Shown piece by piece: positions 20,902 to 32,107 of a stretch of 64,000 nucleotides of DNA. Source of the stretch: Galeruca laticollis. Its lineage: Eukaryota; Arthropoda; Insecta; Coleoptera; Chrysomelidae. The notes under the pieces are model-generated. The model did no database searches and had not been told where the DNA came from. It worked only from the letters and a program-made list of their open reading frames with translations. A program made the translations under genes and the position numbers. The DNA lies in the NCBI GenBank assembly GCA_963921935.1, contig OY998178.1, positions 198,370,862 to 198,434,861 on the forward strand, in the 5' to 3' direction. Numbering within the stretch: the stretch's first letter is position 1; each line of letters begins with the position of its first letter.

Positions 20902-21540
20902 ATATGTTATTAATATGTGAAATTATTGTAGGTACATAAATAGAGAATAAACATCAATCTACATTAGGAAAAATCGGTTTCAAGAAAAATGACTGTATAC
21001 GACCTTATTAATTTTAATAGCATCACTGTTGACAAAAAGTGTTCTTTTGTTGTTCAATTCCTAAAATTGAGTAGACTGTCGATATCAAGTTAGTAACTCC
21101 GAATGTGAGTGGTTGCAGCAGATAATCACCTAAATGATGTGATTTTTTTTCGATTTCCCAGTTTTTTCATCTCTCTGGCGTTTTCCGACTATTCAATCAT
21201 CATTTCCAATAACTCATTTTCTAACGCTATTCGATTAATTTGCACGGAACGAAAGGAAAAAAATAAAAGAGAAAAAAATTGGCTTTTTAATGCAGGCCAG
21301 CAGGTGAAACTCAATTAGTTTGATTGCAGTATCTTCAAAGTACTTCTCAACATACATATTTCAATTTTTAAACAATCACTTTAATTAGAAGTTTTAAAAA
21401 TCAAGCAGAAAACAAAAGTAACTATTCATATTTCTGATATAGGTAACAATAAGTGTTGCCAAGCGCGATCTGACGTACCTTCAGAGGGTTTTGTCATTTG
21501 AGCGCTATTTGTATTATATACAGTAACTTGAAAAATATGG
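20902..21540. other. Spacer without a recognised gene
   Basis: AT-rich, without supported ORFs or shared repeats. Confidence 0.4.
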
Positions 21541-21544
21541 ATTT

Positions 21545-21840
21545 AACCATTTTCGCTAATTACGTGTTGATTGGTGCAAGGAAACATTGAAAAAATGCAG
21601 TGCTTCAACAAATAACAATTCCAACATGTTTCTTCGGCATTATCCGTTACGTTCTTCATCACGACAATGCGAGCGCTCACACATAGCTAGCCAAAACATC
21701 GAATTGATGGGATTATCCGCCATACAGCCATGGTTTGATACATTTGTACCTTGCAAAGGTGTATTGATCTTCAAGGATAATCTTTTGAAAAACAATCCAA
21801 CTAATTTCGACCATAAATCTTCGTTTTTTCATTAGTAGGT
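21545..21840 (+). pseudogene. mariner transposase relic 2
   Basis: VLIGARKH...LKK resembles the WCKE-LKK part of mariner transposases. After a deletion, a frame with HHDNASAHT (second catalytic Asp motif) follows, and QNIELMG continues in another frame. The remainder (NNPTNFDHKSSFFH, stop) resembles a degraded end. The copy is internally deleted and frameshifted, and no TIRs were identified. Confidence 0.5.
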
Positions 21841-22146
21841 CGTATAAATTTTATTTATTCTTTCATAGAACACTTTTACATTATCACTAGTAGTAGAAAA
21901 TTAATATTGAGCTGTATACTTTAATTTCATAATAAACATGACAAACACTAACAAAAAACAATAAAAATTTCGTGTCTTGTGCATTTTCAATATTTTTTTT
22001 GATGATCACTTGTTATTGACATTAGTCATTTTGCAAGTATGATGATTTACAATGAGATATTTAGTTACATACCGAAAAGACAAGAAGCCACCAATCTCAA
22101 AAGTTCGCAGCTTTAAAAACGCTCAACGAAAATGAATTGTTTACAC
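21841..22146. other. Spacer without a recognised gene
   Basis: AT-rich; ends at the stop codon of the minus-strand RTE element. It may include that element's 3' UTR. Confidence 0.4.
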
Positions 22147-22247
22147 TTATACATGGATTATTTTTCGCCATTTTCTCCTATTCATTGCCAAGGTCACTGC
22201 TTCTGTCTTCGTTAACCCTTTGTCTGCTAGAATCATCTTCTCTATAG

Positions 22248-25200
22248 GGGTGCAATGTTAGTTCGCCTCCTCGTGGTGCATCCTGGGTAACGCTAAAGAA
22301 CTAACAATCTTGGCAGCCAGATAATCATTGTGATCTCCTGGCTAAAACACATGATGAATGCTAAGCTAAAAAACCCAAACGGCCCTTCTCAGGACCTATT
22401 GACTAAAAGTCTTGGACCTAGTCTCAAGATATGCCAACTTAATATAGAAGGAACAAGCTGGGCAAAATGCCAAATTCTAGAAAAAATTTTAAGATCTAAT
22501 GATATCGACGTTGTCGCTATACAGGAAACCCATACGGAAAATATAGAACAACTAACTAAAAGAGGCACTATACCAGGATACGACCTGTTGGGAGCTGTAT
22601 ACCATCGTGCTTATGGCGTGGCCACCTACGTTCGCTCGGCATCGGATTCGGACAATATCCAGCAAGTAATTGTTAAAATTGGGGACATAACCATCAACAA
22701 TATATATAAACCTCCCGGCAACTCATGGCCACCGAATGTGCTTACAACTCTGCCGCACCCGGCTGTCTATGTGGAAGATTTTAACAGCCACCACACTCAA
22801 TGGAAGTATAAGAACAACGACAACAACGGTGAAACTCTAATAGACTGGTCAGAAGACAATAAGACGTACCTTATCTTCAATGCAAAAGACCGGGGATCCT
22901 TTAAATCAGCAGCGTGGAATCAAGAACATAACCCTGATCTCTGCTTTGTGAGCACAGATGATGAAGGTATGCCAGTTCACGCTACTCGCACAATTATGTT
23001 AGACTTTCCACACAGTCAACATCGACCAGCGATGATTAAAGTCGGAATGAGTATCCCTCTGGTTAGGTCTTTTCCTCGCCCAAGATGGAACTTCAGGAAG
23101 GCACGTTGGGATGATTTTTCCGGTGGTCTTGATAAATGCCTTGGTTGGGTTCCCCCTGAAGCAGGTAATTACCAGAGGTTTGTAAACGCTACAATCGAAA
23201 CAGCGAAGAAGACCATCCCCAGAGGCTACCGTAAAGAATACGTACCAGGGTGGACCGATGAATGTGAGCAAGAGTATCAGCATTTCCTAGAGAGCGGGGA
23301 CAGAGAAATTGCGGATGACTTACTGCTTGATGCTGGATGCGGCGCGGCGCGAGATGTGGACGGAAACTGTTGAAGGTTTAGATTTCAAAATATCTAGTAG
23401 GAAGGCCTGGTCACTTTTAAGAAAACTGGGCGGTGATCATAAAACAACGAATACTGACAAAAAATTATCAGCGAATAAAATAGCAACACATATTGTATCC
23501 GTCTCCAGAACACCAAAGGACAGAGACCACGCCACTCAAGTCAAACATGAGCTCACGAAACTAAAGACCTCTTGTGAAGAGCTGACCGATTTCTCTAGCC
23601 CATTCACTATTGACGACATAACAGAGGCTCTTAAGGATATTAAGTCTGGAAAGGCCCCAGGACCCGACGGGATCCACTCAGAGTTCCTTCTAAATTGCGG
23701 AAAATACACTAAGAAATGGCTAGCTGTGTTCTTCACAAATATCATGGAGAAGGGTAAAATTCATCACTCAATGAAGCAATCAAAAATCATTGCTATTTTG
23801 AAACCTGGGAAACCGGATGACGATCCAAAAAGTTATCGCCCCATAGCACTGCTGAGCATGATATATAAACTCCTAGAAAGAGTACTTCTTAACAGAATAG
23901 GGACTAAAATTCTTGAGCGAGTTCCGATTGAGCAGGCTGGATTTCGACCAAAGAGAAGCTGCACAGACCAGGTTATGTCGTTAACAACGCATATAGAAGC
24001 AGGATTCCAAAAAAAGTTAAAAACATCGGCCGCTTTTATTGACTTGTCAGCAGCTTATGATACAGTGTGGAGACACGGTCTCCTATATAAGCTCATACAA
24101 ATAATTTCCATGTGCAAGAACAATTAGACTTGTTGATAATATGCTCGCAAATAGAACTTTCCAGGTTATACTCCACAATCAAATAAGCTCTTCAAAGATA
24201 CTGAACGAAGGGCTACCACAAGGATCTGTTTTGGCCCCACTGCTCTTCAGCGTATACTTATCTAATATGCCGGAGACTAAATCGAGAAAATTTGGCTATG
24301 CGGACGATTGGGTCATAGCTACCAGACATCAATCTTTTGAGGAAACTGAAGAAACGTTAACAGCTGACCTAAGAACACTAGGAACTTACTTTCGCAAGTG
24401 GAGATTGAGGCTCAATCCTACTAAGACAGAGACGTCTTGTTTCCACCTCTGCAACAAAGACGCAGCCAGAGAACTCCAAGTTTACTTCGAGGGAAGACTC
24501 CTCCACCACAACACTCACCCAAAATATCTAGAAGTTACTTTGGATAGAACGCTGTCCTACAGAAAACATTTAGAAAACACAGCTGCCAAACTGCGAACGC
24601 GAAACAACATCCTTCACAAACTTTGTGGCACAACATGGGGCTCTTCTGCTAACACCTTACGCATCTCAGCAATCGGACTTATTTATTCGGCTGCAGAACA
24701 CAGTGCTCATATTTGGATAAACAGTGCACACACACATAAAGTTGATGTCCAATTAAATAATACCATGAGGATTGTATCTGGAACCCTTAAATCTACTCCC
24801 ATACAATGGCTTCCTGTGCTAAGCCACATACTCCCCCCCCCCAGACCTCCGACGTAAAACTGCCCTCCTTCGTGAGTATGAAAAAATTCAAGAAAATCTG
24901 TTACTGCCTATACACGCCGACGTAAGCGACTTGGACAAGAACAGACTGCGTTCCAGAAGACCCCCCATGAGAACCGCCAAAGAGCTGGATGCCTTAGAGT
25001 TTAATTCTGCACACTTTTGGGAACGAGAATGGAGAGACGCCTGTCCAGCCCACTGTAGAGATCTTCCTTGTATAACAGAGAAGCCACCTGCCTATGAGCA
25101 ACCACGGAAAATATGGACCTCGATTAACCGAATACGCACTGGCCATGGTAGGTGCGGGGATTCACTCTACAAGTGGGGAAAAACACCATCTCCCGCATGT

Positions 25201-25442
25201 GACTGCGGTGAGGCTAATCAAACAATTCACCACATCGTTACAGAATGCCAGAAAAGAGCCTACAACGGCAATTTCAACGACTTCCTGATAGCTACCAAAG
25301 AAGCGATTGATTATATTTGTAAATTAGATGTTTGTCTGTAATTTGATACGTGTGTCATATACCTATATATTTATGTTTATATTTTATATTTTTGTTGAAT
25401 TAATTTATGTCATGCGTTACTGTGCCATACGATAAATAAATA
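22248..25442 (+). mobile_element. Jockey-like non-LTR retrotransposon with 13-bp target duplication
   Basis: The 3195-bp insertion is delimited by ATCTTCTCTATAG at 22235-22247 and again at 25443-25455. It starts GGGTGCAATGTTAG and ends with an A-rich tail (GATAAATAAATA). A 13-bp duplication is typical of target-primed reverse transcription. Only ORF2 is present, so the copy is 5'-truncated or of a one-ORF type. It lies in the 3' coding end of the minus-strand RTE, so it is younger than that element. Confidence 0.9.
22351..25341 (+). pseudogene. Jockey-like ORF2: endonuclease, reverse transcriptase, zinc knuckle
   Basis: Four frames in sequence make one ORF2 with about three frameshifts and almost no stops. 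22351-23370 is the APE endonuclease: ICQLNIEGTSW, VVAIQETH (Glu), VEDFNSHHTQW, NPDLCFVS and FPHSQHRPAM. 23309-24127 is the RT start: SGKAPGPDGIHSEFL, YRPIALLSMIYKLLERVL, AGFRPKRSCTDQV and FIDLSAAYDTVW (motif A). 24141-24857 has LPQGSVLAPLLFSVYLSN (motif B) and FGYADDWVIATR (motif C), then LNPTKTETSCFHL. 24931-25341 ends with ACDCGEANQTIHHIVTEC, a CCHC finger, and a stop. The first break is near 23330, the second near 24120, the third near 24850 in a C run. Catalytic residues are conserved, so decay is recent. No ORF1 precedes it. Confidence 0.85.
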
Positions 25443-25455
25443 ATCTTCTCTATAG

Positions 25456-26260
25456 AATGGTCCTCTGTGGTTGGTGGTCTTTCTCTACGCTTTTTCTCGT
25501 GTCTTCTTGCCTCCCATATCTTCTTGACATGTCCCTCACTCTTCATGTGTCTACGGTGGCCGTACTATTTCAGATTTGTATTTTTTATCACCTTAACGTT
25601 TAGGCGCTGCCTTATATCTTCATTTCGGGTTTTGTCTATTCTCTTAACTCCCAATACTTTTCTTAGACACTTCATCTCTATGGCTTGTATTTTACTTTGA
25701 ACCATTTTCTTAGTACCCAGCTTTCGCAGCCAAAAGTAAGTATCGGTGCATACACGGAATGTATACACTCATTTTCGCTTTTATAGGTACATCCCTTTTC
25801 ACTAAAGAATGAATTGTTGATATTGTGGTATACACTAGTACTCTAGTATTTACTTCTATTTTTTCATTTCCTTTGTTGTCCATCTTTACTCCTAAGTATT
25901 TAAAATTTTTAACTTGTTCCGGTGTATCCCCATTTATACTAATGTTAATAACCTCGTTGGTTCCTTCTATTACCATAATCTTTGTTTTATTCCCATTATC
26001 TTTCATTTTCTTTCTATTTAATTCTTCATTCCATATTTCTAGAGTTTTGGTAAGTTCTTTTTTCCCTCTACCAAACAGCACATCATCGGCAAGCACATTC
26101 TGGTTCCAGGTTTCTGTACCCAACGTATCATTTTGTTGTTTTTCGGTTTGCTTGCTTTATTACGAAATACATTACAATGTTGAATAGTGGTGGTCTTAAG
26201 ACTCCCCCTTGTTTGACACCTTCATTTACTGGAAAATAGCTTGAGTGCATTTATCGGTTC
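25456..26260 (-). pseudogene. RTE reverse transcriptase, C-terminal half
   Basis: Reading from 26230 downward: VNEGVKQGGVLRPPLFNIVM (RT motif B), VGYRNLEPE, ADDVLFGRGKKELTKTLEIW (catalytic ADD), then KTKIMVIEGTNEVINISING, FKYLGVKMDNKGNEKIEVNT and, after a frameshift, IQAIEMKCLRKVLGVKRIDK and NEDIRQRLNVK. These are standard late motifs of RTE elements. The protein ends beyond the jockey-like insertion at 22247-22147 with MILADKGLTKTEAVTLAMNR, KWRKIIHV and a stop at 22147-22149. Several frameshifts make it inactive. Confidence 0.8.
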
Positions 26261-27700
26261 TGACATAATTATGGTTTTTTGAATATAGGCTCTAACTGCA
26301 TGTTCAGCTTTGTAAAAAATAAAATAATTTTTCGGTCAGTACTTTGATGTTCTATATTTAATGGGTTTATGGTTACACCTGAATTGGAATTCAAGTTATC
26401 ACTTTCCGATACTTTCACTTTTTGTATTTTTGTTTTCAAACCTTTGGTTTCTGTGGTTTGGATATGCTTTTAAAATATCTTTTGTTGTGACTTTCCATAT
26501 ATCTGTAATCTGTCCATTTTATTTGTACAGGAAAAACAATATTTGCGGCTTTCATATTGTTATATTTTATACGCTTCATGTTCAATTTTAAAGAAGCCCA
26601 TTTTTGTATTTTTGCAGACGCCGTGAAGATAGTTTAATAAAATGGTGAAACGTTTTTTTTTTCTCCATTGACCTTAACCCAAAAAAACTAAAATAGCTTA
26701 AATATTATAATGTGTGTAATTTCACACTTTCACTTGTCATTCCTGGTAGTCATTACACAAATAGTTGTCATCTGATATCTATCGTAGGTACCTATGAAAT
26801 TTTTATTCTTGATAAAATATAAGTTATCAAATTGTAACTTACTCGTATATAATAATTTTACGCAACATTTTAATTATAATGATAATAATAAAAGCAACCA
26901 TCATAACTTTCTTTGATTACGTGACTAATAGGCATGCGATCAAATTAAAGTTAATGAACTCATCTGTTATTTAGTATGGAATGCGTGCAAAGAAGAAAAT
27001 AAACGGATAGCTCGAAACTCGATCTAGTTAACTGTGATAAAATTTGTAAAGATAATAGATTATACATATTTCGTATAATTATTAACATTGACACAAAGTA
27101 TAGATAGGGTTGCCATTCGACCGGGTTTCCCCGGATTTGTCCTAGCTTCGCGGGCGTCCGGGCGTGGTTGTCCGGGTTTAAAAATTTCAAGTCATGATTT
27201 TTCTTAAAACATTTAGGTTTTGTGAAAGTGGGTTGATATTTTAATGAGGTTTTGTTTACATAACAGAGTATAATAATTTTTGTTTTATGTTAAGAATAAA
27301 ATAAATTAAAACTGATTAGTAAAACCATTAGTAATAAAGTGTCAGGTCCGTACTCACGTACCGTTATACTCGATCGAGCCAACCCCGTCACTGGTTTTCG
27401 TCCACACATTCAGCATTCATCCATCGAGCAACGTTCATATCAGTAATGGTTCAGTTGCTCAGTGTTCAGTGTTCACTGAACCATTCGAGTCTAATAATGC
27501 CAGTGGCAGTGATGGGCATTCTGTCTGAACAAATGTACTGATGAAAAAGTTTTCGAAACTTGAAATTCTCGGGGAATTAAGAGCTTTATATTTTTGATTA
27601 TTAAATTAAATTTTATTTTCAATATCAATACTAAATTTAATGATGAAATCATTATAAATTGTGGAACAATATATTTTTTATAATTCACGTATACAACATT
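26261..27700. other. Long stretch without a gene
   Basis: AT-rich. A GC-rich patch at 27110-27180 (GGTTGCCATTCGACCGGG, GTCCGGGCGTGGTTGTCCGG) looks like a fragment of a DNA-transposon end. 27330-27540 is moderately GC-rich with the repeated GTTCAGTGTTCAGTGTTCAC and an AGTGATGGGCA motif. No ORF has family support. Confidence 0.4.
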
Positions 27701-27740
27701 CACTTTGTGATATCGAGAACAGTTTCACAAAGTAACCATT

Positions 27741-27986
27741 TCAGCATCGTTTTTGGTAACTTTTTATACAGCTGGGTGAGCTGTTTAACTTATGGCTGAC
27801 AGACTGACCTTTATAGCTGACTTGAACATTTTCAGTGTAATTTTTCACAATTTTTTCTACAAACCACTTTAAAAACCGTGGTTTTGGTTTAGATTTTTCA
27901 GATAGTAAATCATTAACTAAATTATCAGTAATTTTGCGAAGTTCTGGCGGATTGCATGATAATTCGCTGTTTAGTTCCATATTCAT
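27741..27986 (-). CDS. Crypton-type SAM-like N-terminal domain, micro-ORF copy i
   Basis: 81 residues starting MELNSELSCNPPELRKITDN, with LLSEKSK, RFLKWFVEKIVKNYTENV and ending IKSYQKRC. The core (LL.EKSK, F.KW...N.VKNYTENV) resembles the SAM-like DNA-binding N-terminus of the tyrosine recombinases of insect Cryptons (LLPEKSK..YE..Y..F..W). Four residues near EKSK are missing relative to copy iii. The catalytic recombinase domain is absent: the frame ends at a stop conserved between copies. It may be a truncated, DNA-binding-only protein, or a first exon whose continuation is lost. Family assignment is from memory of motif style. Confidence 0.4.
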   Translation of the reverse strand: MNMELNSELSCNPPELRKITDNLVNDLLSEKSKPKPRFLKWFVEKIVKNYTENVQVSYKGQSVSHKLNSSPSCIKSYQKRC

Positions 27987-28141
27987 AAATTCCGAACTTT
28001 TTAATAACTTAACGTTTAAAATTTAAAAATTCCGTCAACTTTCACTTGTAGGTTGACCAACATAAATATATAAGTACACAAATCACTAATTACAATTTTA
28101 TTTGTATTAAAAACATTTTTGCACGTTCATTATAAAAAATA

Positions 28142-28252
28142 GTATGTAAAACTCGTATCACAATGACTTTTTGTAGCACTTGTGCTTTACGTAACTCACC
28201 GCTTCGCGGTACGTTACACAAACAACACTCGTACTAAAAATGGAGTCATTGT
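28142..28252. repeat. Crypton-associated hairpin (left part), loop with CGCTTCGCGG
   Basis: The left arm ATGTAAAACTCGTATCACAA with TGACTTTTTGTAGCAC pairs with GTACTAAAAATGGAGTCATTG and, after the MITE insertion, with GATACTTGTTTTACAATATA at 28582-28602. The loop has CACCGCTTCGCGGTACG, itself a small hairpin. Homologous hairpins lie at 36148-36233 and 37684-37795. Confidence 0.6.
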
Positions 28253-28576
28253 ATGTGTTTGGCAGAAAAAAAGCGCTAAGCCGTACCTAAGTGCTGTCAA
28301 CCGCTAAATAGCTGTTTTCCTCTAGGACGCTAAGTTAGCTTTAGCCGGGAAACCTAACCCAACTTAAATATATGTTTGTAACCTATTAAAGAATTATCAA
28401 TTATGAAATTGCTAATATATCGCTTATAAACTGATTTCAAAACAAAATAAATAAGCAAAATGGCGGATTGTGCCAGTGCTATTGGAGTTAGCAAACGTGT
28501 GCACGCCGACAACTGTATAGATCGTTTCTTAGCGCTGGCAAGCGCTGTCAAGCGCTTTTTTCTACCAAATACACGG
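28253..28576. mobile_element. MITE inserted in the Crypton-associated hairpin
   Basis: About 324 bp with inverted ends: TTTGGCAGAAAAAAAGCGCT at the left against AGCGCTTTTTTCTACCAAA at the right. ATTGT flanks it on both sides (28248-28252, 28577-28581), and removing the insert restores the stem of the surrounding hairpin. Inside there are further GCGCT/AGCGC boxes and no supported ORF. The superfamily is not determined. Confidence 0.7.
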
Positions 28577-28610
28577 ATTGTGATACTTGTTTTACAATAT
28601 ACTATTTCAT

Positions 28611-29358
28611 AATTATTTACAATAGTAATTACATGAGTATTACACGTAATATCAAATTTCTTTCTGACTAGAAATAGAGATAGATATAGGTACCTACTAT
28701 CAAATAGGGTTTTACAATAATTTTAAGAAATGCCCCAGAAATAACAGCGAAATAAAAAACTTCCTTTTCTATATATCCAATAATTTAAATAAATCTGTGG
28801 TATTTAGGAAACTCTACAAAAACTGAAACTTCTTCTGTAGTTACCTACTAACGTTTCTTTTAAATACCACAAAAATAAAGATAAAGGTATAAATAAAATG
28901 TTTGTTGTTTTTTAAAATAGGATGTTTCGTTTCGATCTATTAAATTTTTAAATCTACTGTTTCTTCTGCAGGATTATCAATTTCAACAATCACAATCAAT
29001 GTCAGTAATCACACAGCAATCTAAGAAATGTCAAATATTGACATTTGACATCGACATGAAATATCATAAAACATGAAACCCAACTATCGTTTCCGCGTGA
29101 TTCACGTGCAGCTGTAGCGTGGCGCGCCCTTCAATAAAATATCTGATACGTAATATGTACTAGAATTGTAAGCAAAATGTTCAGGACCGAAAAGTAATAA
29201 AAGTGTCTATACATTAGCGCGCTGCGCAGCTGATATGGGGAAATCAGCTGATATATGTAAAAAACATTACTGCTTGGCTTTCTTCCCACCGGCGCGAGAA
29301 ATGTAAAGTAAAAAGAAGCCGGAGTACAGGAAAAGTTAAGTTATATGTTGTAATATAA
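28611..29358. other. Spacer without a gene
   Basis: Mostly AT-rich. 29090-29340 is richer in GC, with TTTCCGCGTGATTCACGTGC, GTGGCGCGCC and GCGCGCTGCGCAGCTG. No gene is seen; a promoter cannot be excluded. Confidence 0.35.
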
Positions 29359-29838
29359 TGTTACGAACTCGCACACCGAAGTAGATACTAAGTACGGTCC
29401 TGTAACCTTATGTTAACGGAGTTAAAAAAATCGCGAGCATGCCGAATTATGAGAAGGTCTATTGGGATTTTTTGTGATCGTTTTTATAGACATGTTCTCC
29501 GAAGATTTTTTAAGGATTGAGCCCGCAAAAAGAATATTCCAGAGAGGCGATTGTTTTTGCGTAAGCCACAAACTATAATTATCTAAAATAAAGGCCACTC
29601 ATATATAAAGGAACGACCAGCGGGAGAAGTCAGTTTATAAAATGATCTCGTGATATAAATAGCGAACAAGTAAATAGTCAAAGTAGTGAAGTGTTTGTAT
29701 AAACTAATGTAAGTGAATATACTGTGTATATAATATAACTTTGTGAACAAATAAATTAAGTAAGTGAACCTACCGTGTGTGTTAATTTATCCCACCCGTC
29801 AGTATTAGCTGTTTTAAATAAATAAGAAAAACATTACA
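29359..29838 (+). repeat. 5' LTR of the Ty3/gypsy element
   Basis: It starts TGTTACGAACTCGCAC and ends AACATTACA, with the terminal TG...CA of LTRs. TATATAAAGGAAC at about 29604 is a plausible TATA box, and CCCACCCGTCAGTATTAGC near the end matches the solo LTR. Length 480 bp against 452 for the solo copy. Confidence 0.8.
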
Positions 29839-29881
29839 TTGGTTTCAGGTGTGGGGTTATATAAATAAATAAGACGTAAAC

Positions 29882-31126
29882 ATGGCCAAGAGACTTAGTG
29901 ACCTGAAAGTGACAGAGCTAAAGGCAGAATTGGAAAATCGCGAGTTGGAAACGTCCGGTAAGAAGAGTGAGTTAGTAGAGACTTAAATTGGCACTGGAAA
30001 ATGACGGCTTGGATCCAGAAACATTTTCATTCAATGACAAGGCTTCCACCTTAATCTCGTCAATTTCTGCTGATATAAACGAGAATATTTCTGTTATAAA
30101 GAACGATTTTTCTGATATGAAGAACGATATTTTTGCTATGAAGCCGACGTCTTATCATTGAAATATGACATTTCTGCTGACTTCGAAAATAAAATTTCGT
30201 CCCTAATATTAGATATTGAGAATAAGATGGCAACGATGGACGAGAATACGATGACAACGATGGATGAGAAAATTGAGAATAAGATGACAACGATGGACGA
30301 GAAGATTGAGAATAAGATGACAACGATGGACAAGAAAATCAAGAAATTAGAAAGAAAGATGACAGATTCAAGAGCACGAGGCACGCCAGAGGAAGAATAG
30401 AAGACTGAACAAATAAAACCTTGCAAGCCAGAAATACTTAACAATGTAGAAGACAATTGCAGTTTCGCCCGAGTCAAAGCCCCAACGTTTGACGGTAAAA
30501 CTTCGTGGACCAATTATGTGAAACAGTTTGAAGCAGCCGCTAGAGTGAATAATTGGTCCGACAGAGAGAAGGCAGTAAACTTAACCATCGCGCTTCTGGG
30601 AGATGGCTTAGATGTACTTCAGACGATACCATTGGAAGAAACGGATGACTTCCAGCAGCTGAAGAAGAGGTTGGACATGCGATACAGTCACGAACACCTA
30701 GAACATTTGTACCAGTCCCAGCTGAAGAACCTAAGGCAGAAACGTGACGAAACCCTTCAAGAGTATGAAGTGGATATTGTCCGACTAGTTCGATCCGCTT
30801 ATCCATCAGTACCCGGCAACACGATGGGTATCCAGGCCTTTATTGATGGCTTACGTGACCCCGATATGCAGAGGACGCATCGATTAGCCCATCCCAAAAC
30901 ATTGGTCGATGCATTAACTGCTGCTCTTGAGTATGAAGCAGCCACGAAGGCTTCGGGATATAACAATGTCAGGACCATCCAAGAAGAAGGCGACGAAGAC
31001 ATACTTGACCAGATCGTCAGTATGATAGAAAGTATGATGGACAAGAAGTCGCGAAAGATCAGATGTTGGAATTGTGGCGCAGTCCGTGTAGGCGCAAACC
31101 AAGAACCCCAACCAAAGGAAAACTAG
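29882..31126 (+). pseudogene. gypsy gag (SAP-like N-terminus, coiled coil, capsid)
   Basis: The ATG at 29882 begins MAKRLSDLKVTELKAELENR, a SAP-like motif common in insect gypsy gags. A frameshift follows at about 29985 (ELVE/RLKLALENDGLDPETF). Next comes a coiled coil with a tandem MTTMDEKIENK repeat (30240-30340), probably expanded by slippage. From 30440 the capsid reads VKAPTFDGKTSWTNYVKQFE, LTIALLGDGLDVLQTI, YEVDIVRLVRSAYPS and FIDGLRDPDMQRTHRLAHPK. The zinc knuckle begins (CWNCG) but its second half is lost in a frameshift. Gag would package the RNA in the cytoplasm; this copy is inactive. Confidence 0.75.
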
Positions 31127-31900
31127 AACGGGTCGGCTACGAGGGGGTAGCACCGACGCATGATCATTCCAAAGATCCTCTCATACTGATAGCTTCTCTC
31201 AGATGTCACAACGATAGTGTGTATGTAGATGGCGAAGTGAATGGCAAGAGATATACTCTGCTTGTAGACACTGGAGCAACTAGAGCCATTATACGACCCG
31301 AGATAATAAACTCCAAGAAGAAGATTTTACCAACGAGACTGTTACTGCGGCCCGCCACAAGTGAGAGTAGCAACGTTCACGGGAAGACACAAATCCAATT
31401 GGGAATTGGTCCAGAAAAATTCACGCATACGGTAATCGTAGCTGACGTTGAAGAAGACGTGATTCTGAAAATGAACGTAAACAATCTACATGGTTTACAA
31501 TTGTACTTTAGAAACAGAACAATTAAATTGGGCTCCGAGGAGGTATTCCCTTATCCACATGAAGGAAGCACGGCGTTGAAAGCAGTACAGGAAGATACCG
31601 TTCTACCTGCAGGAAGCGAAACCATGATAGTAGCGCGGCTACAGGGAATCATGGAGGAAGGTACACCGGTTATGATGGAGCCAAGGAACCCCGACGAAGA
31701 AGTTAGCAAGGGAGTACTAATTGGCATTGGTTACGTCGGTGAAGGAGATCCCAGTACGATTGATAAACGTGAACGATTACTCAATTACCATCAAGAAGGA
31801 AACAAAGATTTGATCCTGCGTACCAGTGACGTCTATAGTTCGTCAAACAACGACCACCGACAATTCTAATGCCAGATTCGAACAAATGTTATCAGTAGCT
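31063..31900 (+). pseudogene. gypsy aspartic protease region
   Basis: The frame 31063-31869 contains RYTLLVDTGATRAIIRPEII, whose DTGA is the catalytic motif of the retroviral-type aspartic protease. KTQIQLGIGPEKFTHTVIVA and DVILKMNVNNLHGLQL follow as the rest of the fold, then a linker with RLQGIMEEGTPVMMEPRN. It overlaps the end of gag in another frame, as expected if pol is made by frameshifting, although here the overlap also reflects the damaged zinc knuckle. Confidence 0.75.
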
Positions 31901-32107
31901 GGTCAATGATTGAATCGAGCTGCAAAAAAGAGAATGAGATAATTTCTCTAGCAGTATCGAGACCTATTCGCACCAAAAGGAGGAAAGACTGGTAAAACAT
32001 CAACCGTTAAACAGAAAATCTATACTGGTGATGCCAAGCCAATTAGGCAATCAGCTCGAAGACTATCACGAGCGAACTGACAGGAAGCTGAAAGAATAGT
32101 TAAGGAA

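Larger units (their letters stand above)
22147..26260 (-). mobile_element. RTE-type non-LTR retrotransposon, split by a jockey-like insertion
   Basis: On the minus strand, 26260-25456 and 22247-22147 together form the C-terminal part of an RTE (craTA/BovB-like) reverse transcriptase and its stop codon. The jockey-like element 22248-25442 lies between them, flanked by a 13-bp direct repeat (ATCTTCTCTATAG). The 5' part of the RTE, including the endonuclease, is missing. A second RTE copy of similar type is at 59530-63125 and contributes the complementary N-terminal part. Confidence 0.8.
27700..28610 (-). mobile_element. Crypton-like micro-ORF element with hairpin, copy i
   Basis: A small ORF on the minus strand (27986-27741), its 5' UTR, and an upstream hairpin (28142-28602, interrupted by a MITE) follow the same order as in the copy at 37139-37810, and the UTR sequences align (AAAATTG.AATTAG.GATTT, CAAGTGA.AGTTGAC.GAATTTTTAAA). 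The hairpin stem pairs TATCACAATGAC with GTCATTGT/GATACTTGTTTTAC across the MITE. The loop contains ACCGCTTCGCGGTACG. The unit therefore looks mobile and non-autonomous. Confidence 0.5.

Noticed and set aside
27500..27530. hAT-like terminus AGTGATGGGCA
   Set aside because: No matching inverted end or 8-bp duplication was found around it.
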